A stretch of DNA of 50,768 nucleotides from Streptomyces sp. (GCA_013362785.1 JABFVM010000430.1:1-50768), one strand, 5' to 3'; positions 30,516-41,693 are shown, counted from the stretch's first letter. The notes: a model not told the origin generated them from the sequence alone. Numbers and translations are program-made.

Positions 30516-31646
30516 CTACGGCAGTGAGGGCGTCGTGGGCGAGGGGAGCGGGGCGGACGGCACGGGCACCGCGGAGGGGGTGACGGGCAGGTCGGAGGCC
30601 TCGGGCAGGTCCGGGGCGTCGGGCACCGGCGGTACCTCTGGTGCGGAGAGCGCGGGCAGCGTGGGGGGCACCGGGACCGTGGGGACCGACACGTCCGGCA
30701 CGTCCGGCACATCCGGGAGTTTCGGTACATCGGGCACGTCCGGTACGTCCGGTACATCGGGTACGGACAGCGGTCGGAACGATTCTCCCGGCGTCGCCCC
30801 GGCCGACTTCCGCCCGGCCGTCGTGGCGGACGTCCGGTCCTCCCGAGGGGCGTCCCCGGGCGTGCCGTCCGTCCGCAGCGCCTCCACACCCGGTGTGGCG
30901 ACGACGGGCCGCGGAGCCGTACCGCCCCCGCCCTCACCCCCGCCCGAGTCGAGCGCGTACGGCAGCACGAACCCCGCCACCACCAGCGTCGCCGCCGTCG
31001 AGGCCGCCGCCACCGCCTGCACCTTGCCGGCGCCGCGTGGCCGGCCCCACCCGATGAGGAACAGCGCGAACCCGAGCGTCGCGGCCAACGACTGCCGCAG
31101 CGTCCGCCGCGCCCGGGCCAGCAGTGACTCCACGGTCCGGTAACTGAGCCCCATCCGGACGGCGACCTGCCCGACGTCGAGGTCCTCCGACTTCAGCCGC
31201 AGCGCCTCGGCCTGCCGCGCGGGCAGCTCACCGCTGCGCACCGCCAGCCACTTCGCCTCGGCCCGGTCGCACACCGCCTCCTCGACGGGCACGGGGCCGG
31301 GGGCGACGAGGGTCGGGCTGGTGCGGACCTCGGCCTCGCGGTTCACCTGCCGGTAGCGGTCGACGCACAGCCGCATCGTGACCGTCGTCAGCCAGGCCGC
31401 GAGGCGCTCGTCGTCCAGGTCCGGGCGTTCCGCGGCGCGCAGCATCGCCTCGTGCACCGCGTCCTCGGCGTCCTCCGCACTCATCGACCTGCGCCGGGCC
31501 ACCTTGAGCAGCTGCTCGCGATGACTCCACATGAGCCGCCAACGCTCGTCGTCGCCGTGCGGCATCGCAGGTGTCCGTGCACATGTCTCCGCAGAGATCT
31601 CCGCGGGCATGTTCCCAGGCATGTCCGCAGGCATGTCCGTCGCCAT
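30516..31646 (-). CDS. ECF-type RNA polymerase sigma factor with C-terminal membrane anchor and Pro-rich repeats
   Basis: 376 residues, ATG 31646 with AGGGG six bases upstream. Sigma2 region about 35-105 (SAEDAEDAVHEAMLRAAERP), sigma4 about 138-190 (LPARQAEALRLKSEDLDVGQ, YRTVESLLARARRTLRQ). Two hydrophobic stretches follow (about 186-200 and 211-231), then 145 residues of Gly/Pro/Val/Asp sequence with VPDVPDVPDVP repeats. An ordinary ECF sigma ends soon after sigma4, so this one is tethered to the membrane with an outer tail, possibly an in-cis sensor. Same strand as the mce operon, 125 bp upstream of its ATPase gene. Confidence 0.88.
   Translation of the reverse strand: MATDMPADMPGNMPAEISAETCARTPAMPHGDDERWRLMWSHREQLLKVARRRSMSAEDAEDAVHEAMLRAAERPDLDDERLAAWLTTVTMRLCVDRYRQVNREAEVRTSPTLVAPGPVPVEEAVCDRAEAKWLAVRSGELPARQAEALRLKSEDLDVGQVAVRMGLSYRTVESLLARARRTLRQSLAATLGFALFLIGWGRPRGAGKVQAVAAASTAATLVVAGFVLPYALDSGGGEGGGGTAPRPVVATPGVEALRTDGTPGDAPREDRTSATTAGRKSAGATPGESFRPLSVPDVPDVPDVPDVPKLPDVPDVPDVSVPTVPVPPTLPALSAPEVPPVPDAPDLPEASDLPVTPSAVPVPSAPLPSPTTPSLP
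30690..30768. repeat. 9-bp tandem repeat in the sigma-factor gene tail
   Basis: Units of the type GGTACGTCC/GGCACGTCC/GGTACATCG repeat about eight times with one interruption near 30715. On the coding strand they give VPD or VPK/LPD tripeptides. Unit size equals that of the YrbEA minisatellite. Confidence 0.85.
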
Positions 31647-31701
31647 GAGGGCCCCTTCGCACTCATCCGCCGGTCTCGGTGCCGTCCGGCGGGGGGCGAC
31701 A

Positions 31702-32781
31702 TTACCGCCGAGTATCGGAGGTTGTGGAGGGGGGAGCGGTCATCGATTTCGCGCTGTTACTGGTCAGCGGGGCGTCGTCGGAGAGCAGGTCGTCGGCGGG
31801 GAGCCCGATGTCCGGGGTGGGGAGGGGGAGTTGGGGCTCCGTCGTCTCCTCCGGCTCCTCGGGGGTGGTGGCCGGACGGGTTGGGACGGGTGCCGACGGG
31901 GTGGGGCTCGGGTGGGCGGAGGGGCGCGGCGACGAGGCCTCCCTCGGCTTCGAGGGCTTCGAGGGCTTCGGGGGCGTCCGCGACGGCTCAGGACGTATCC
32001 CGGAATCGGTCGAACTGTCCGGTACCACCCGGTGCCCGTCCAGGAAGTACGCGTACCAGGCCCGCACCGTGCGCAGATAGGCCGCCGATTGGTTGTAGCC
32101 GAGGATCGCCCGGTCCAGCTCGGCCGGGAGCGACAGATCCCGCCCGCCCGCGCACAGGTAGCGCCCGGCGGCGAGGGCCGCGTCGTGGACGTTGTTCGGA
32201 TCCGCACGGCCGTCGCCGTTGCCGTCCGCGCCCCAGCGGGCCCACGTCGACGGGATGAACTGCATCGGCCCGACCGCGCGGTCGTACACCGCGTCCCCGT
32301 CGTGGACGCCGCCGTCGGTGTCCCGGATCCGTGCGAAGGCCACGCCGTCCAGCCGTGGCCCGAGGATCGGCGTCACGGTCGTACCGTCCGACGTCACCCG
32401 CCCGCCCCGGGCCTGACCGGACTCCACCTGCCCGATCGCCGCCAGCAACTGCCACCGCAGCCGACAGCCGGGTGCCTCGCGCGCGAGCCGCTCCTCCGCG
32501 CGGCGGTACGCGGCGAACACGCTCGCCGGAAGCGGGGCGCCCGCGTCGGCCGGTGCCGGTGCCGTCTCGCCGGCGTGCTTCGCGGTCCGTAGGGGCGGCA
32601 GCTCGGTGCGGTACGGGGTGTCGCCGGAGACAGTGGGGCCTTGCTCGGCGCGTGGCTGCCTCTGGTTCTGGTCCGGGGCCCGTTCCGCGACCACCCCCGG
32701 TGCCCCTGACGCGGTCAGCGCGACCATCGCCGCGATCGCGGCCGCCGTACCCCTCGCAGCTCTCACTCCGTGCCCTGCCAC
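31702..32781 (-). CDS. Secreted lytic murein transglycosylase (MltB/SLT-like)
   Basis: 359 residues from GTG 32781, with AGGGG seven bases upstream; GTG 32799 would place the RBS inside the gene. A signal peptide (AAIAAMVALTASGAPGVVA) is followed by a catalytic domain: LLAAIGQVESGQARGG holds the catalytic Glu, then VGPMQFIPSTWARWGADGNGDG and AAGRYLCAGG, the MltB-type fingerprints. The C-terminal third is Pro/Ser/Lys-rich (KPSKPSKP) and probably spans the wall. It cleaves peptidoglycan glycan strands. On the same strand as the sigma factor gene, 55 bp upstream. Confidence 0.92.
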   Translation of the reverse strand: MAGHGVRAARGTAAAIAAMVALTASGAPGVVAERAPDQNQRQPRAEQGPTVSGDTPYRTELPPLRTAKHAGETAPAPADAGAPLPASVFAAYRRAEERLAREAPGCRLRWQLLAAIGQVESGQARGGRVTSDGTTVTPILGPRLDGVAFARIRDTDGGVHDGDAVYDRAVGPMQFIPSTWARWGADGNGDGRADPNNVHDAALAAGRYLCAGGRDLSLPAELDRAILGYNQSAAYLRTVRAWYAYFLDGHRVVPDSSTDSGIRPEPSRTPPKPSKPSKPREASSPRPSAHPSPTPSAPVPTRPATTPEEPEETTEPQLPLPTPDIGLPADDLLSDDAPLTSNSAKSMTAPPSTTSDTRR

Positions 32782-32875
32782 TTGCTGTCCCCTCCCCACA
32801 GACGGATGCCTGTCGTCTGCTCTACGGGGTGGGGCGGCCGGTCCGTCGCGCGGGTTCGTGCGCGGTGTCCCGCCG

Positions 32876-33925
32876 CTACGGCTTCCGTACGCCGCTGAGC
32901 GCCTCCTCCGCCCGCTGGTCCACGATGTGTGTGACCAGGTGCTGGGCCGCTCCGAAGACGATCGACCAGCCGATGATCTGGGCGGAGCTGTCGAGGTTGC
33001 TCAGGCCGGGGACGAAGGCGCCCTTGATGAGCAGGATTCCGGCGACGGCGGACAGGGCGCCCATGGGGAACTTCAGTACGGCGGCGGCGAGCGGGAGGCG
33101 GAACTGGTACTGGGTGGCGTGGTTGGGCTGAATCCGGCGCACCGCCGTGACCACGGTGAGGGACGCTCCGATGAGCCCCGCGAACTCCACGGTGAGGACG
33201 TCCTGGTTCCTGGCGTATTTGCTGGTGACGACGTCCGTGACGGCGGGGGCCTCGGCCATCGGGGGCGGACCCACCGGCGGGACCTCGTGCTCGCCGGTGG
33301 GGCAGACCACCCGGTTGCCGGGCGGCTGCGGCTGGAAGCACAGGTCCACCGCGTCCTCGTCGGCGTAGCCCCACACCGCCAGCGCGATCAGGCCCAGGAT
33401 CGCCGCCCCCGTGAAGATCCACAGCAGGTCCGCCAGGACGCGTACGCGCCGGTGCCTGCCGCCCAGGGACGCGTAGGCGAAGGCGAGCGCCCTGACCAGC
33501 GTGCTCCGGTCCTGGTCCGTGACGGGAGCCTGGCCGGCCTCGACCCTCTCGGCGACGTCCTGCACGGCCTGCCGCTGCGGACTTGTCTCCGACAGGTTCC
33601 GGCGCACCATGCCCAGGATCTCCGGGGTCCTCGCGCGGACCTCGTCGTCGCAGGCGATGGAGAGCAGATCGGCGTCGGCGGCCCGGATGTTCGACCAGAT
33701 GCGCTCCAGGGTGCCGGCTCTGGGCTGGAACCTCGGCACGTTCAGACATGCCGCCTCGGCCTGGTCGAGATGCCCCCGCGCCCCGTCGAGCACCGCCCGG
33801 CGCCGGCCGTCGACGTCCCCCGCACCACCGCTCTCCGCCATGGCCAGCTGGGTGCGCAGCCGGGAGATCACGGTCAGCGGCAGCTCCAGCCAGGGCGCGA
33901 GATTGATCCTCTGCCGCGCGGACAT
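32876..33925 (-). CDS. Membrane protein of unknown function
   Basis: 349 residues from ATG 33925, with GGAGG five bases upstream; the frame runs to 33982 without an RBS. A helical cytoplasmic N-terminal half (1-170) leads to one transmembrane segment (about 180-200). A loop with two Cys (DLCFQPQPPGNRVVCPTGEH) follows, which should form an outer disulfide, and then three more hydrophobic segments (from AGLIGASLTVV onward). No known family is recognised. It faces the lipase gene across a 170-bp divergent region. Confidence 0.8.
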   Translation of the reverse strand: MSARQRINLAPWLELPLTVISRLRTQLAMAESGGAGDVDGRRRAVLDGARGHLDQAEAACLNVPRFQPRAGTLERIWSNIRAADADLLSIACDDEVRARTPEILGMVRRNLSETSPQRQAVQDVAERVEAGQAPVTDQDRSTLVRALAFAYASLGGRHRRVRVLADLLWIFTGAAILGLIALAVWGYADEDAVDLCFQPQPPGNRVVCPTGEHEVPPVGPPPMAEAPAVTDVVTSKYARNQDVLTVEFAGLIGASLTVVTAVRRIQPNHATQYQFRLPLAAAVLKFPMGALSAVAGILLIKGAFVPGLSNLDSSAQIIGWSIVFGAAQHLVTHIVDQRAEEALSGVRKP

Positions 33926-34096
33926 CCGGGCCTCCGTGCCTACCCTCGGGAACCTCCAGTACGACACGTCCGCGCCCCGCACGACCAGGCAACTGCTCCC
34001 CGCGGGTGAATCACCGTTCCGGGCTATTCCTGGAGGCCGAAGTTCCGGGATTCATCTACTCATGAGAGGTGGCCCCGGTGCTTTTGGAGGCAATAC

Positions 34097-35632
34097 GTGG
34101 ACGGTAACGGCGGCAACCCCGACAACCGCAAACTCCCCATCGTCTACGTCCGTGGCTTCGCCGGCGGCACGAGCGGGATCAACAAGGCCGTGGACGACCC
34201 CTTCTACGGCTTCAACGAGGGCTCCACCCACGTCCGCGTCGGCGCCGGCAACGAGCCGCTCTTCCACCAGTTCGAGAGCCCGCTGCTGCGGCTGATGCAG
34301 GAAGAGGGCTACGACCTCCTCGTGAAGGGTGACCAGCGGGCCTATCTGGCCGGCCGGCAGGCGGGCCAGGTCCGCCCCGACACCATCTGGATCCACCGCT
34401 TCTACGACCGCTCGGCCTCGACCTGGGGCGGTAAGCCGCAGGAGTACCGGCTGGAGGACGCCGCCGCCGATCTGCGCGACCTGATCGACGAACTCCGTGT
34501 GAAGACAGGCGCGCCCGCCGTCATCCTCGTGGCCCACTCGATGGGCGGCATGATCTGCCGCTGCCTGCTCCAGAAGATCCTGCCCGACGAGGGGCGCGCG
34601 GCCGCCGACTGCGTCGCCAAGTTCTTCACCTACGGCACCCCGCACGGCGGCATCTCCTTCGACCTCGGGGGCGGGCTGCTGGAGAAGATGCGGGACACGT
34701 TCGGCATCCAGGGCGCGGACATCTTCGGGCCGCGGCGGATGTACGAGTACCTCACCCCGCAGGCCGAGCTGGACCGGGCGCCCCACGCGCCCAGCGGGTG
34801 GGACGCCCGCAGGATGCCGCAGGGGCCGGGGGCGCTGCCCGTCGAGCGGATCTTCTGCCTCGTGGGCACCAACCCGGCCGACTACGACGTCGCCCTCGGC
34901 CTGTCCTCGGCGGCCGTCGGGCCGCACAGCGACGGGCTCGTGCAGATCGAGAACGCGTATGTGCCGGGCGCGCAGCGGGCTTTCGTGCACCGCAGCCACA
35001 GCGGGCGCTACGGCATGGTCAACTCCGAGGAGGGCTACCAGAACCTGCGGCGGTTCCTGTTCGGGGACACCCGGATCGAGGCGTCGCTGGTCGACTACCG
35101 GCTGCCCGATGACGACGACATCGTGTGGCAGGCCGAGGCCCGGCTGACGGTGCGAGGGCTGCCCGTGATGATGCACGAGCGGCTCGCGGCCCACTGGTGC
35201 CCCATCCAGCTCGACGGACGCCGGACAGGGGAGGACGCCTCGGTCTCGCTGGCCACCACCTTCCTCAACAGCGGTCTGCGGGCCCCCACGGCCACCGACG
35301 AGCCCATGCGGTTCATCCTCGACGTGCGGCTGATCTCCCTGCGCGAGCGGGGCGGCTTCCTCGGTCTCGGCGACCATCTGGAGCAGTCCGCCGACTTCTC
35401 CGACATCCTCGTCATCGACGTCGGCCCACCGGACACCGGCCCCAGCATCTGGGCCACCTGGAACTCGGAGATCGACGGTGCCATCCGCGACCACCAGGCC
35501 GCCGGCTCGCCCCGCTCCGACGAGGACCCCACCGCCGGCCGCTGGGTCGCCCACATCCCGCTGCCCGCCACCACCGCACGCCTCGTCGGCCCCGACGCGA
35601 GGATCCGGCTCGTCGCGACGCCCTGGACGTGA
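34097..35632 (+). CDS. Alpha/beta-hydrolase, lipase/PGAP1-like
   Basis: 511 residues, GTG 34097 with GGAGG (34086-34090) six bases upstream. The start (LPIVYVRGFAGG) gives the oxyanion region, and the nucleophile elbow is VAHSMGG with Ser148. A His near HSDGLVQIENAY or RSHSGRYGMV is the likely triad member. About 180 C-terminal residues (after about 330) look like a beta-rich accessory domain. No signal peptide is seen, so it is probably cytoplasmic. It likely hydrolyses ester lipids; the exact substrate is unknown. Confidence 0.85.
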   Translation: MDGNGGNPDNRKLPIVYVRGFAGGTSGINKAVDDPFYGFNEGSTHVRVGAGNEPLFHQFESPLLRLMQEEGYDLLVKGDQRAYLAGRQAGQVRPDTIWIHRFYDRSASTWGGKPQEYRLEDAAADLRDLIDELRVKTGAPAVILVAHSMGGMICRCLLQKILPDEGRAAADCVAKFFTYGTPHGGISFDLGGGLLEKMRDTFGIQGADIFGPRRMYEYLTPQAELDRAPHAPSGWDARRMPQGPGALPVERIFCLVGTNPADYDVALGLSSAAVGPHSDGLVQIENAYVPGAQRAFVHRSHSGRYGMVNSEEGYQNLRRFLFGDTRIEASLVDYRLPDDDDIVWQAEARLTVRGLPVMMHERLAAHWCPIQLDGRRTGEDASVSLATTFLNSGLRAPTATDEPMRFILDVRLISLRERGGFLGLGDHLEQSADFSDILVIDVGPPDTGPSIWATWNSEIDGAIRDHQAAGSPRSDEDPTAGRWVAHIPLPATTARLVGPDARIRLVATPWT

Positions 35633-35674
35633 GCGGCGCGGATACCGCGAGGCGTGCCTGAGTAAACTGACCGT

Positions 35675-36379
35675 ATGCCGAAACCGCCGTCGACCGACGC
35701 GGTACCGGATGTCCTGCTCGTCCTCGGCGATCCCCGCACCTGTGAGCCGCTCTCCGCGCTGCTGGAGCTGACCGGCCACCGGACCGTCGCGGTGGGCCGC
35801 GGCACCGAGGCCACCGCCCTGCTCGCCGAGCGCCGGTTCGATCTGGTCATCCTCGATGTGACGCTGCCGGACACCGAGGCGCTCCGGCACAGCCGCCGTC
35901 TCCTCGCCCCCGACCGCCCGGCCGTCCTGCTTCTCACCGGGACCGGCGAGTTCCTCGGCAGTCTCCCCGGCGGCGGCCCCGGCACGGAAGGACAGCCGGG
36001 CCGGGCGCCCGGCAGAGTGGCCGAAGTCCTAGCCCGGGCACGGCAGTTGGTGCGCACCGGCGAGCCCGCCGGATGGGACGGCGCGCTGCGCTACGGCGAC
36101 CTCGTACTGGACGACGCCACCCGCCGGGCCCGCCGCGGCGAGCGCACCATCGAGCTCACGCCCGCCGAGTACCGGCTGCTGCGATGTCTGCTGGTCAACG
36201 CCGAACGCGTGCTGTCCAAGGAGCAGATCGGCCGGCATGTCTGGGACGAACCTCCCACCGACGGTGCCGTCGAGCGGCTCGTGTCCCGGCTCAGTTGCAA
36301 GGTGAACGCCGAGCAGGCGGCGCTCATCCACACCCGCAGGGGCTTCGGGTACTGGCTGGGCCAGGCGGCACGGCCGTAA
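35675..36379 (+). CDS. OmpR/PhoB-type response regulator with shortened receiver
   Basis: 234 residues. The receiver begins VPDVLLVLGDPRTC, with Asp in FDLVILDVTLPD, but the usual acidic pair is reduced to GD. After LLLTGTGEF the alpha4-beta5 part is replaced by a Gly/Pro-rich stretch without the conserved Lys. The winged helix (ELTPAEYRLLRCLLVNAERV, then LSKEQIGRHVW, and HTRRGFGYWLG) is intact. No kinase gene is adjacent. ATG 35675 lacks a Shine-Dalgarno, while TAAACT (35663-35668) lies six bases upstream, so a leaderless mRNA is likely. Confidence 0.88.
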   Translation: MPKPPSTDAVPDVLLVLGDPRTCEPLSALLELTGHRTVAVGRGTEATALLAERRFDLVILDVTLPDTEALRHSRRLLAPDRPAVLLLTGTGEFLGSLPGGGPGTEGQPGRAPGRVAEVLARARQLVRTGEPAGWDGALRYGDLVLDDATRRARRGERTIELTPAEYRLLRCLLVNAERVLSKEQIGRHVWDEPPTDGAVERLVSRLSCKVNAEQAALIHTRRGFGYWLGQAARP

Positions 36380-36532
36380 GGGACCCTGTTCGGCAAGGTG
36401 TGACCTGGGTCATATTGATCACGTGTCCGGGATATGTCCGGGAGCTGTCAGCCCGCCTCGCTTCACTGGTCCTCGACTTCCCCTGTCCCGGCCCTCCCCA
36501 CGGCCGGCCCCACGACCGAGGAGAGCCCCTCC

Positions 36533-38325
<1,793 letters not shown>

Positions 38326-38329
<4 letters not shown>

Positions 38330-39939
38330 GCAGGCACGGCGACCAACCCGTCATCAGTGCCCGTTGGGCGCCCCGGCGGCTCAACCCGGCGAATCCGCTG
38401 TGGGGTTCCAACGGCGTCGCGTTCGGGCCCGACGGGCGGCTGTACGTCGCCCAGTTCCTCGCCGGGCAGATCAGCGCCGTCGACCCGGCCACCGGGGACG
38501 TCGAGGTGGTCGTACCGATGGACAGTCCCGTCCAGTCCCCGGACGACCTCGCCTTCGGCGCGGACGGCTCGATGTACATCGCCGACCTGGTGCCGGGCCG
38601 GGTGTGGCGGCGCGGCCCGGAGGGGGAGTACACGCTGGTCTCCGACGAGGTGGCCAACCCCAACGGGATCACCTGCGTCGGCGACCGGCTGTTCGTGAAC
38701 GAGATGAAGCCCGACGGCCGCCTGATGGAGCTCTTCCCCCACGGCGGCGACCCGCGGGTCCTGACGGAGGGGCTCGCCCTCGGCAACGCCATGCAACTCG
38801 GCCCCGACGGCCACCTGTACTACCCGCACATGATGAGCGGCCCGAACCCCCTGCTCACCGGCCAGGTCTGGCGGATCCCGCCGGACGGCGGCCTGCCCGA
38901 GGTGGTCGCGGACGACGTCCATCAGCCGGTCGCGGTGCGGTTCGACCAGGGCGGGGTGCTGCATGTGCTCTCCCGCGGCCCCGAGGGCATCGTCACCCGC
39001 ATCGACCTGCACGGCAGCGGCTCGCGCACCCTCGTCACCAGCGGCGTCGTCGGGCTGGACAACGCGGCCTTCGACGCCGAGAACCGCATGTTCGTCTCCA
39101 GCTACGCCAGCGGCGGCGTCACCGAGCTGCACCCCGACGGCCGCACCCGCGAACTCGTGCCGCGCGGCCTCGACGGACCGTACGGCGTGACCGTCGACCT
39201 CGGCGGACGGGTCTACGCCGCCGACCACTACCGCGTCGCCCGCCCCGAGCCCTCCCGGGAGGGCGGCGTCACCACCCACGCCCTGCTGCACTTCGCGCAC
39301 GGCATCGTGGCCGACGGCGAACTCCTGCACCTCACCTCGCAGTTCGGGCAGGTCCAGACGTACGACCCCGGGACCGGGGCCACGCGGGAGAGGGCGGGCG
39401 GACTGCGCCGGCCGCTCGGCATCACGGTCGCGCCGGACGGTTCGCTGGTCGTCGCCGAGTCGGACGCGGGGCGGGTCGTGGCCGTCGGGTCGGACGACGC
39501 CGTCACCGTGCTCGCCGAGGACGGGCTCGAACTGCCCGTGGACGTGGCCTTCGACGCCGAGGGGCGCTGCTACGTCAGCGACGAGCGGCTGGGCGCGGTG
39601 CTGCGGATCGAGGCGGACGGGTCGGCGGCGGTCGTCGTGGACGGGCTCGACGCACCGCAGGGGCTCGCCGTGCTGGGGGACGAGCTGTTCGTGGTGGAGA
39701 CGGGGCCGCGCAGGCTGCGGGCCGTATCGCCGGCGACGGGGGAGACCCGCGTCGACGCGGAGGACCTGCCGGTCGGGCCGCCTCCCGGGGTGGTCCCGCG
39801 TGCGGAACCCGATCTCTTCGCCCACGGGATGCCGGGAATGGCCCGTCGGTTCGCCGGGCTGGCGGCGGGGGCGGACGGGACGTTGCTGCTGTCGGCGAAC
39901 GGGGAGGGAACGGTGCTGCGGCTGACGCCGACGCGGTAA
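38326..39939 (+). CDS. SMP-30/NHL-type beta-propeller protein
   Basis: 537 residues from ATG 38326 (ATGA). It contains many repeated strands of the form GVAFGPDGRLYVAQ, DLAFGADGSMYIAD, GITVAPDGSLVVAESD and DVAFDAEGRCYVSDE, spaced about 40-45 residues, building one or two six-bladed propellers. The fold belongs to the gluconolactonase/SMP-30/strictosidine-synthase superfamily. Lactone hydrolysis would follow naturally from a Baeyer-Villiger product, so lactonase is an attractive guess. No signal peptide. Confidence 0.85.
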
Positions 39940-39980
39940 CCGGTTGAGATACCGCCGTGCTTCGGTGAGGGTCTGAAGGC

Positions 39981-40532
39981 ATGGAGTACTTCTGCTACCA
40001 CCGTGACCGGCCCGGCTCGCTCACATTGCGCGACGAGCTGCTGGAGGAGCACTGGTCCTACATGGACCGGTACGCGAAGGAGCTGATCGCCCGCGGCCCC
40101 ACCTTCGCCGATGACGGCGAGACACCCACCGGCAGTGTGCACATCGTCGACCTGCCCGACGCCGCCGCCGCCCGCGCCTTCGCCTTCGACGAGCCCAACT
40201 ACCAGGCGGGCGTGTACCGGGACGTGCTGGTGCGCCGGTGGCGCAATCTGCTGGGGCGCACCATGTGGGACTTCCCCGGCGGCCCGAGCGGCGGCAACCG
40301 GTACCTGGTGCTCGGCCTCGGCACGGGCCAGGCCGCCGACCTCGCCGGGCCGGCCGACCGGGACGCACTGATCGCGTACGGGCCTCTGCTGTCCGACGAC
40401 GGCACCGCCTGGCTGGGTACGGCCGTGCTGCTCCAGGCGCCGGACCCGGACACCGCACGCGCCGTGCTGATCCCGGAGCGGTATGCCGACATCGAGGTCC
40501 ATGAGTGGGAGTTCGGCGGGCGGCGGACCTGA
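39981..40532 (+). CDS. YCII-domain protein (two tandem YCII domains)
   Basis: 183 residues, ATG 39981, with GAGGG nine bases upstream. The first YCII-like ferredoxin fold (FCYHRDRPGSLTLRDELLEEHWSYMD, in part: LRDELLEEHWSYMD) has the conserved His. A second, weaker copy follows from RYLVLGLGTGQAADL, with IAYGPLLSDDGTAWLGTAVL. YCII proteins are small-molecule enzymes or dye-decolouring-like hydrolases of uncertain role. It lies 41 bp after the propeller gene on the same strand, perhaps the same transcript. Its stop lies in a 32-bp tandem repeat. Confidence 0.83.
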   Translation: MEYFCYHRDRPGSLTLRDELLEEHWSYMDRYAKELIARGPTFADDGETPTGSVHIVDLPDAAAARAFAFDEPNYQAGVYRDVLVRRWRNLLGRTMWDFPGGPSGGNRYLVLGLGTGQAADLAGPADRDALIAYGPLLSDDGTAWLGTAVLLQAPDPDTARAVLIPERYADIEVHEWEFGGRRT

Positions 40533-40605
40533 TTCCGCCTGAGTTCGGCGGGCGGCGGACCTGAATCCGCCTGATTCCGGCGGGCGGCGGACCTGATTCC
40601 GCCTA
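40511..40605. repeat. 32-bp tandem repeat, three copies, spanning the YCII stop codon
   Basis: Copies at 40511-40542, 40543-40574 and about 40575-40605, consensus GTTCGGCGGGCGGCGGACCT followed by GATTCCGCCTGA. Copies 1 and 2 differ at one base. The gene's TGA (40530-40532) is in copy 1, and each later copy retains CTGA at the same place. Confidence 0.92.
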
Positions 40606-40639
40606 CCCGCCTACCGCCTCCCCGCCCACCGCCTGCTCG

Positions 40640-41233
40640 CTACTCGCCGAACAACGGCTCCTGGCCCTCGAACGCCGCCGCTCCGTCCTCCTTCTCCGGC
40701 CGGTCCAGCCTCCTGTTCCGCGCCCCCACGACCAGGGCCGTCACCGCGGCCGTCGCCGCGAGAGCGGTCGGGACCATCCAGCCGCGGTCGAGGACGTGGC
40801 CCAGGGCGTGGTCCAGGGAGAGGCGGCCGGGGCCGGCGATCGCGAGGCCGGTCGCGGCCAGGCCCAGGGTGGCGGCGTACTCGTAGCCGCCGCTCTGGTT
40901 GAAGAAGCCGTTCGGGGCGTGCACCGCGGACGCCCCGGCCATCGCCCCGGCCGCCGCCGCGCCCGCCCCGGGCGTCGCCAGTCCCAGCGCCAGCAGGGTG
41001 CCGCCGCCGGTCTCCGCGAGGCCCGCGGCGGTCGCGCTCACCTTGCCGGGGCGGTAGCCGACCGACTCCATGAACTGGCCGGTCCCGTGGATGCCGTGGC
41101 CGCCGAACCAGCCGAACAGCTTCTGGGTGCCGTGCGCGACCAGCACCCCGCCGGCACCCAGCCGGAGCAGCAGCAGACCCAGATCACGCCGGCCGAGGGC
41201 CTTCCCGGCACACACAGCACTCTCAGTACTCAC
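40640..41233 (-). CDS. DoxX-family membrane protein
   Basis: 197 residues, GTG 41233 with GGGAG five bases upstream. Four transmembrane helices. DoxX marks include LLLLRLGAGGVLVAHGTQKL and GWFGGHG near the N-terminus and GANGFFNQSGGYEYA-like (APNGFFNQSGGYEY) before helix 3. In mycobacteria DoxX-like proteins act in membrane-associated thiol redox complexes. It is monocistronic. Its 3' side faces the tandem repeat. Confidence 0.9.
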   Translation of the reverse strand: MSTESAVCAGKALGRRDLGLLLLRLGAGGVLVAHGTQKLFGWFGGHGIHGTGQFMESVGYRPGKVSATAAGLAETGGGTLLALGLATPGAGAAAAGAMAGASAVHAPNGFFNQSGGYEYAATLGLAATGLAIAGPGRLSLDHALGHVLDRGWMVPTALAATAAVTALVVGARNRRLDRPEKEDGAAAFEGQEPLFGE

Positions 41234-41366
41234 AGCGACTCCCGGAACAGTCAGCAGGGACAGGTCCCCTCCCGCGTATCCACCGTGGCACCGAAGACAC
41301 CCGACCGGCCCGCCTTCGCCGCCGTTCGGGTGGCGGACCGCCGGGGGCGGTGTGAGGCTGACCGGT

Positions 41367-41693
41367 ATGACGATTCAGACGTCCAAACTCAGCGACCCGG
41401 CTGTCCGCGCCTTCGTCACCGCCGTCAACGCCCATGACCGCGAGGGCTTCCTGAACATCCTCGCGCCCGGCGCGACCATGGCGGACGACGGTGCCGACCG
41501 CGACCTCGCCGACTGGATCGAGCGGGAGATCTTCTCGTCCCACGGCCACATGGAGGTCGACAACGAGTCGAACCACGGCCGCGACCTCCTCGCCAGCTAC
41601 AGCAACGACACCTGGGGCGAGATGCGCACCCGGTGGCACTTCGAGATCGAGGACGACGGCAGGATCTCCCGCTTCGAGACCGGCCAGGCGTAA
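41367..41693 (+). CDS. NTF2/SnoaL-like small protein
   Basis: 108 residues, ATG 41367 with GAGG (41354-41357) nine bases upstream. The pattern is that of a cone-shaped NTF2/SnoaL fold: opening helix DPAVRAFVTAVNAHDREGFL, then LAPGATMADDGADR, and the late strands MRTRWHFEIEDDGRISRFETG. Such proteins are small cyclases, isomerases or binding proteins. Homologues in Streptomyces often stand alone; no substrate can be given. Confidence 0.88.
   Translation: MTIQTSKLSDPAVRAFVTAVNAHDREGFLNILAPGATMADDGADRDLADWIEREIFSSHGHMEVDNESNHGRDLLASYSNDTWGEMRTRWHFEIEDDGRISRFETGQA

Noticed and set aside
30690..30768. CRISPR-like short repeats
   Set aside because: Unit is 9 bp with no spacers and lies in frame in the sigma-factor gene: a minisatellite, not a CRISPR array.
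34052..35890. 612-codon minus-strand frame over the lipase gene
   Set aside because: Antisense shadow caused by high third-position GC; the plus-strand gene has motifs and an RBS.
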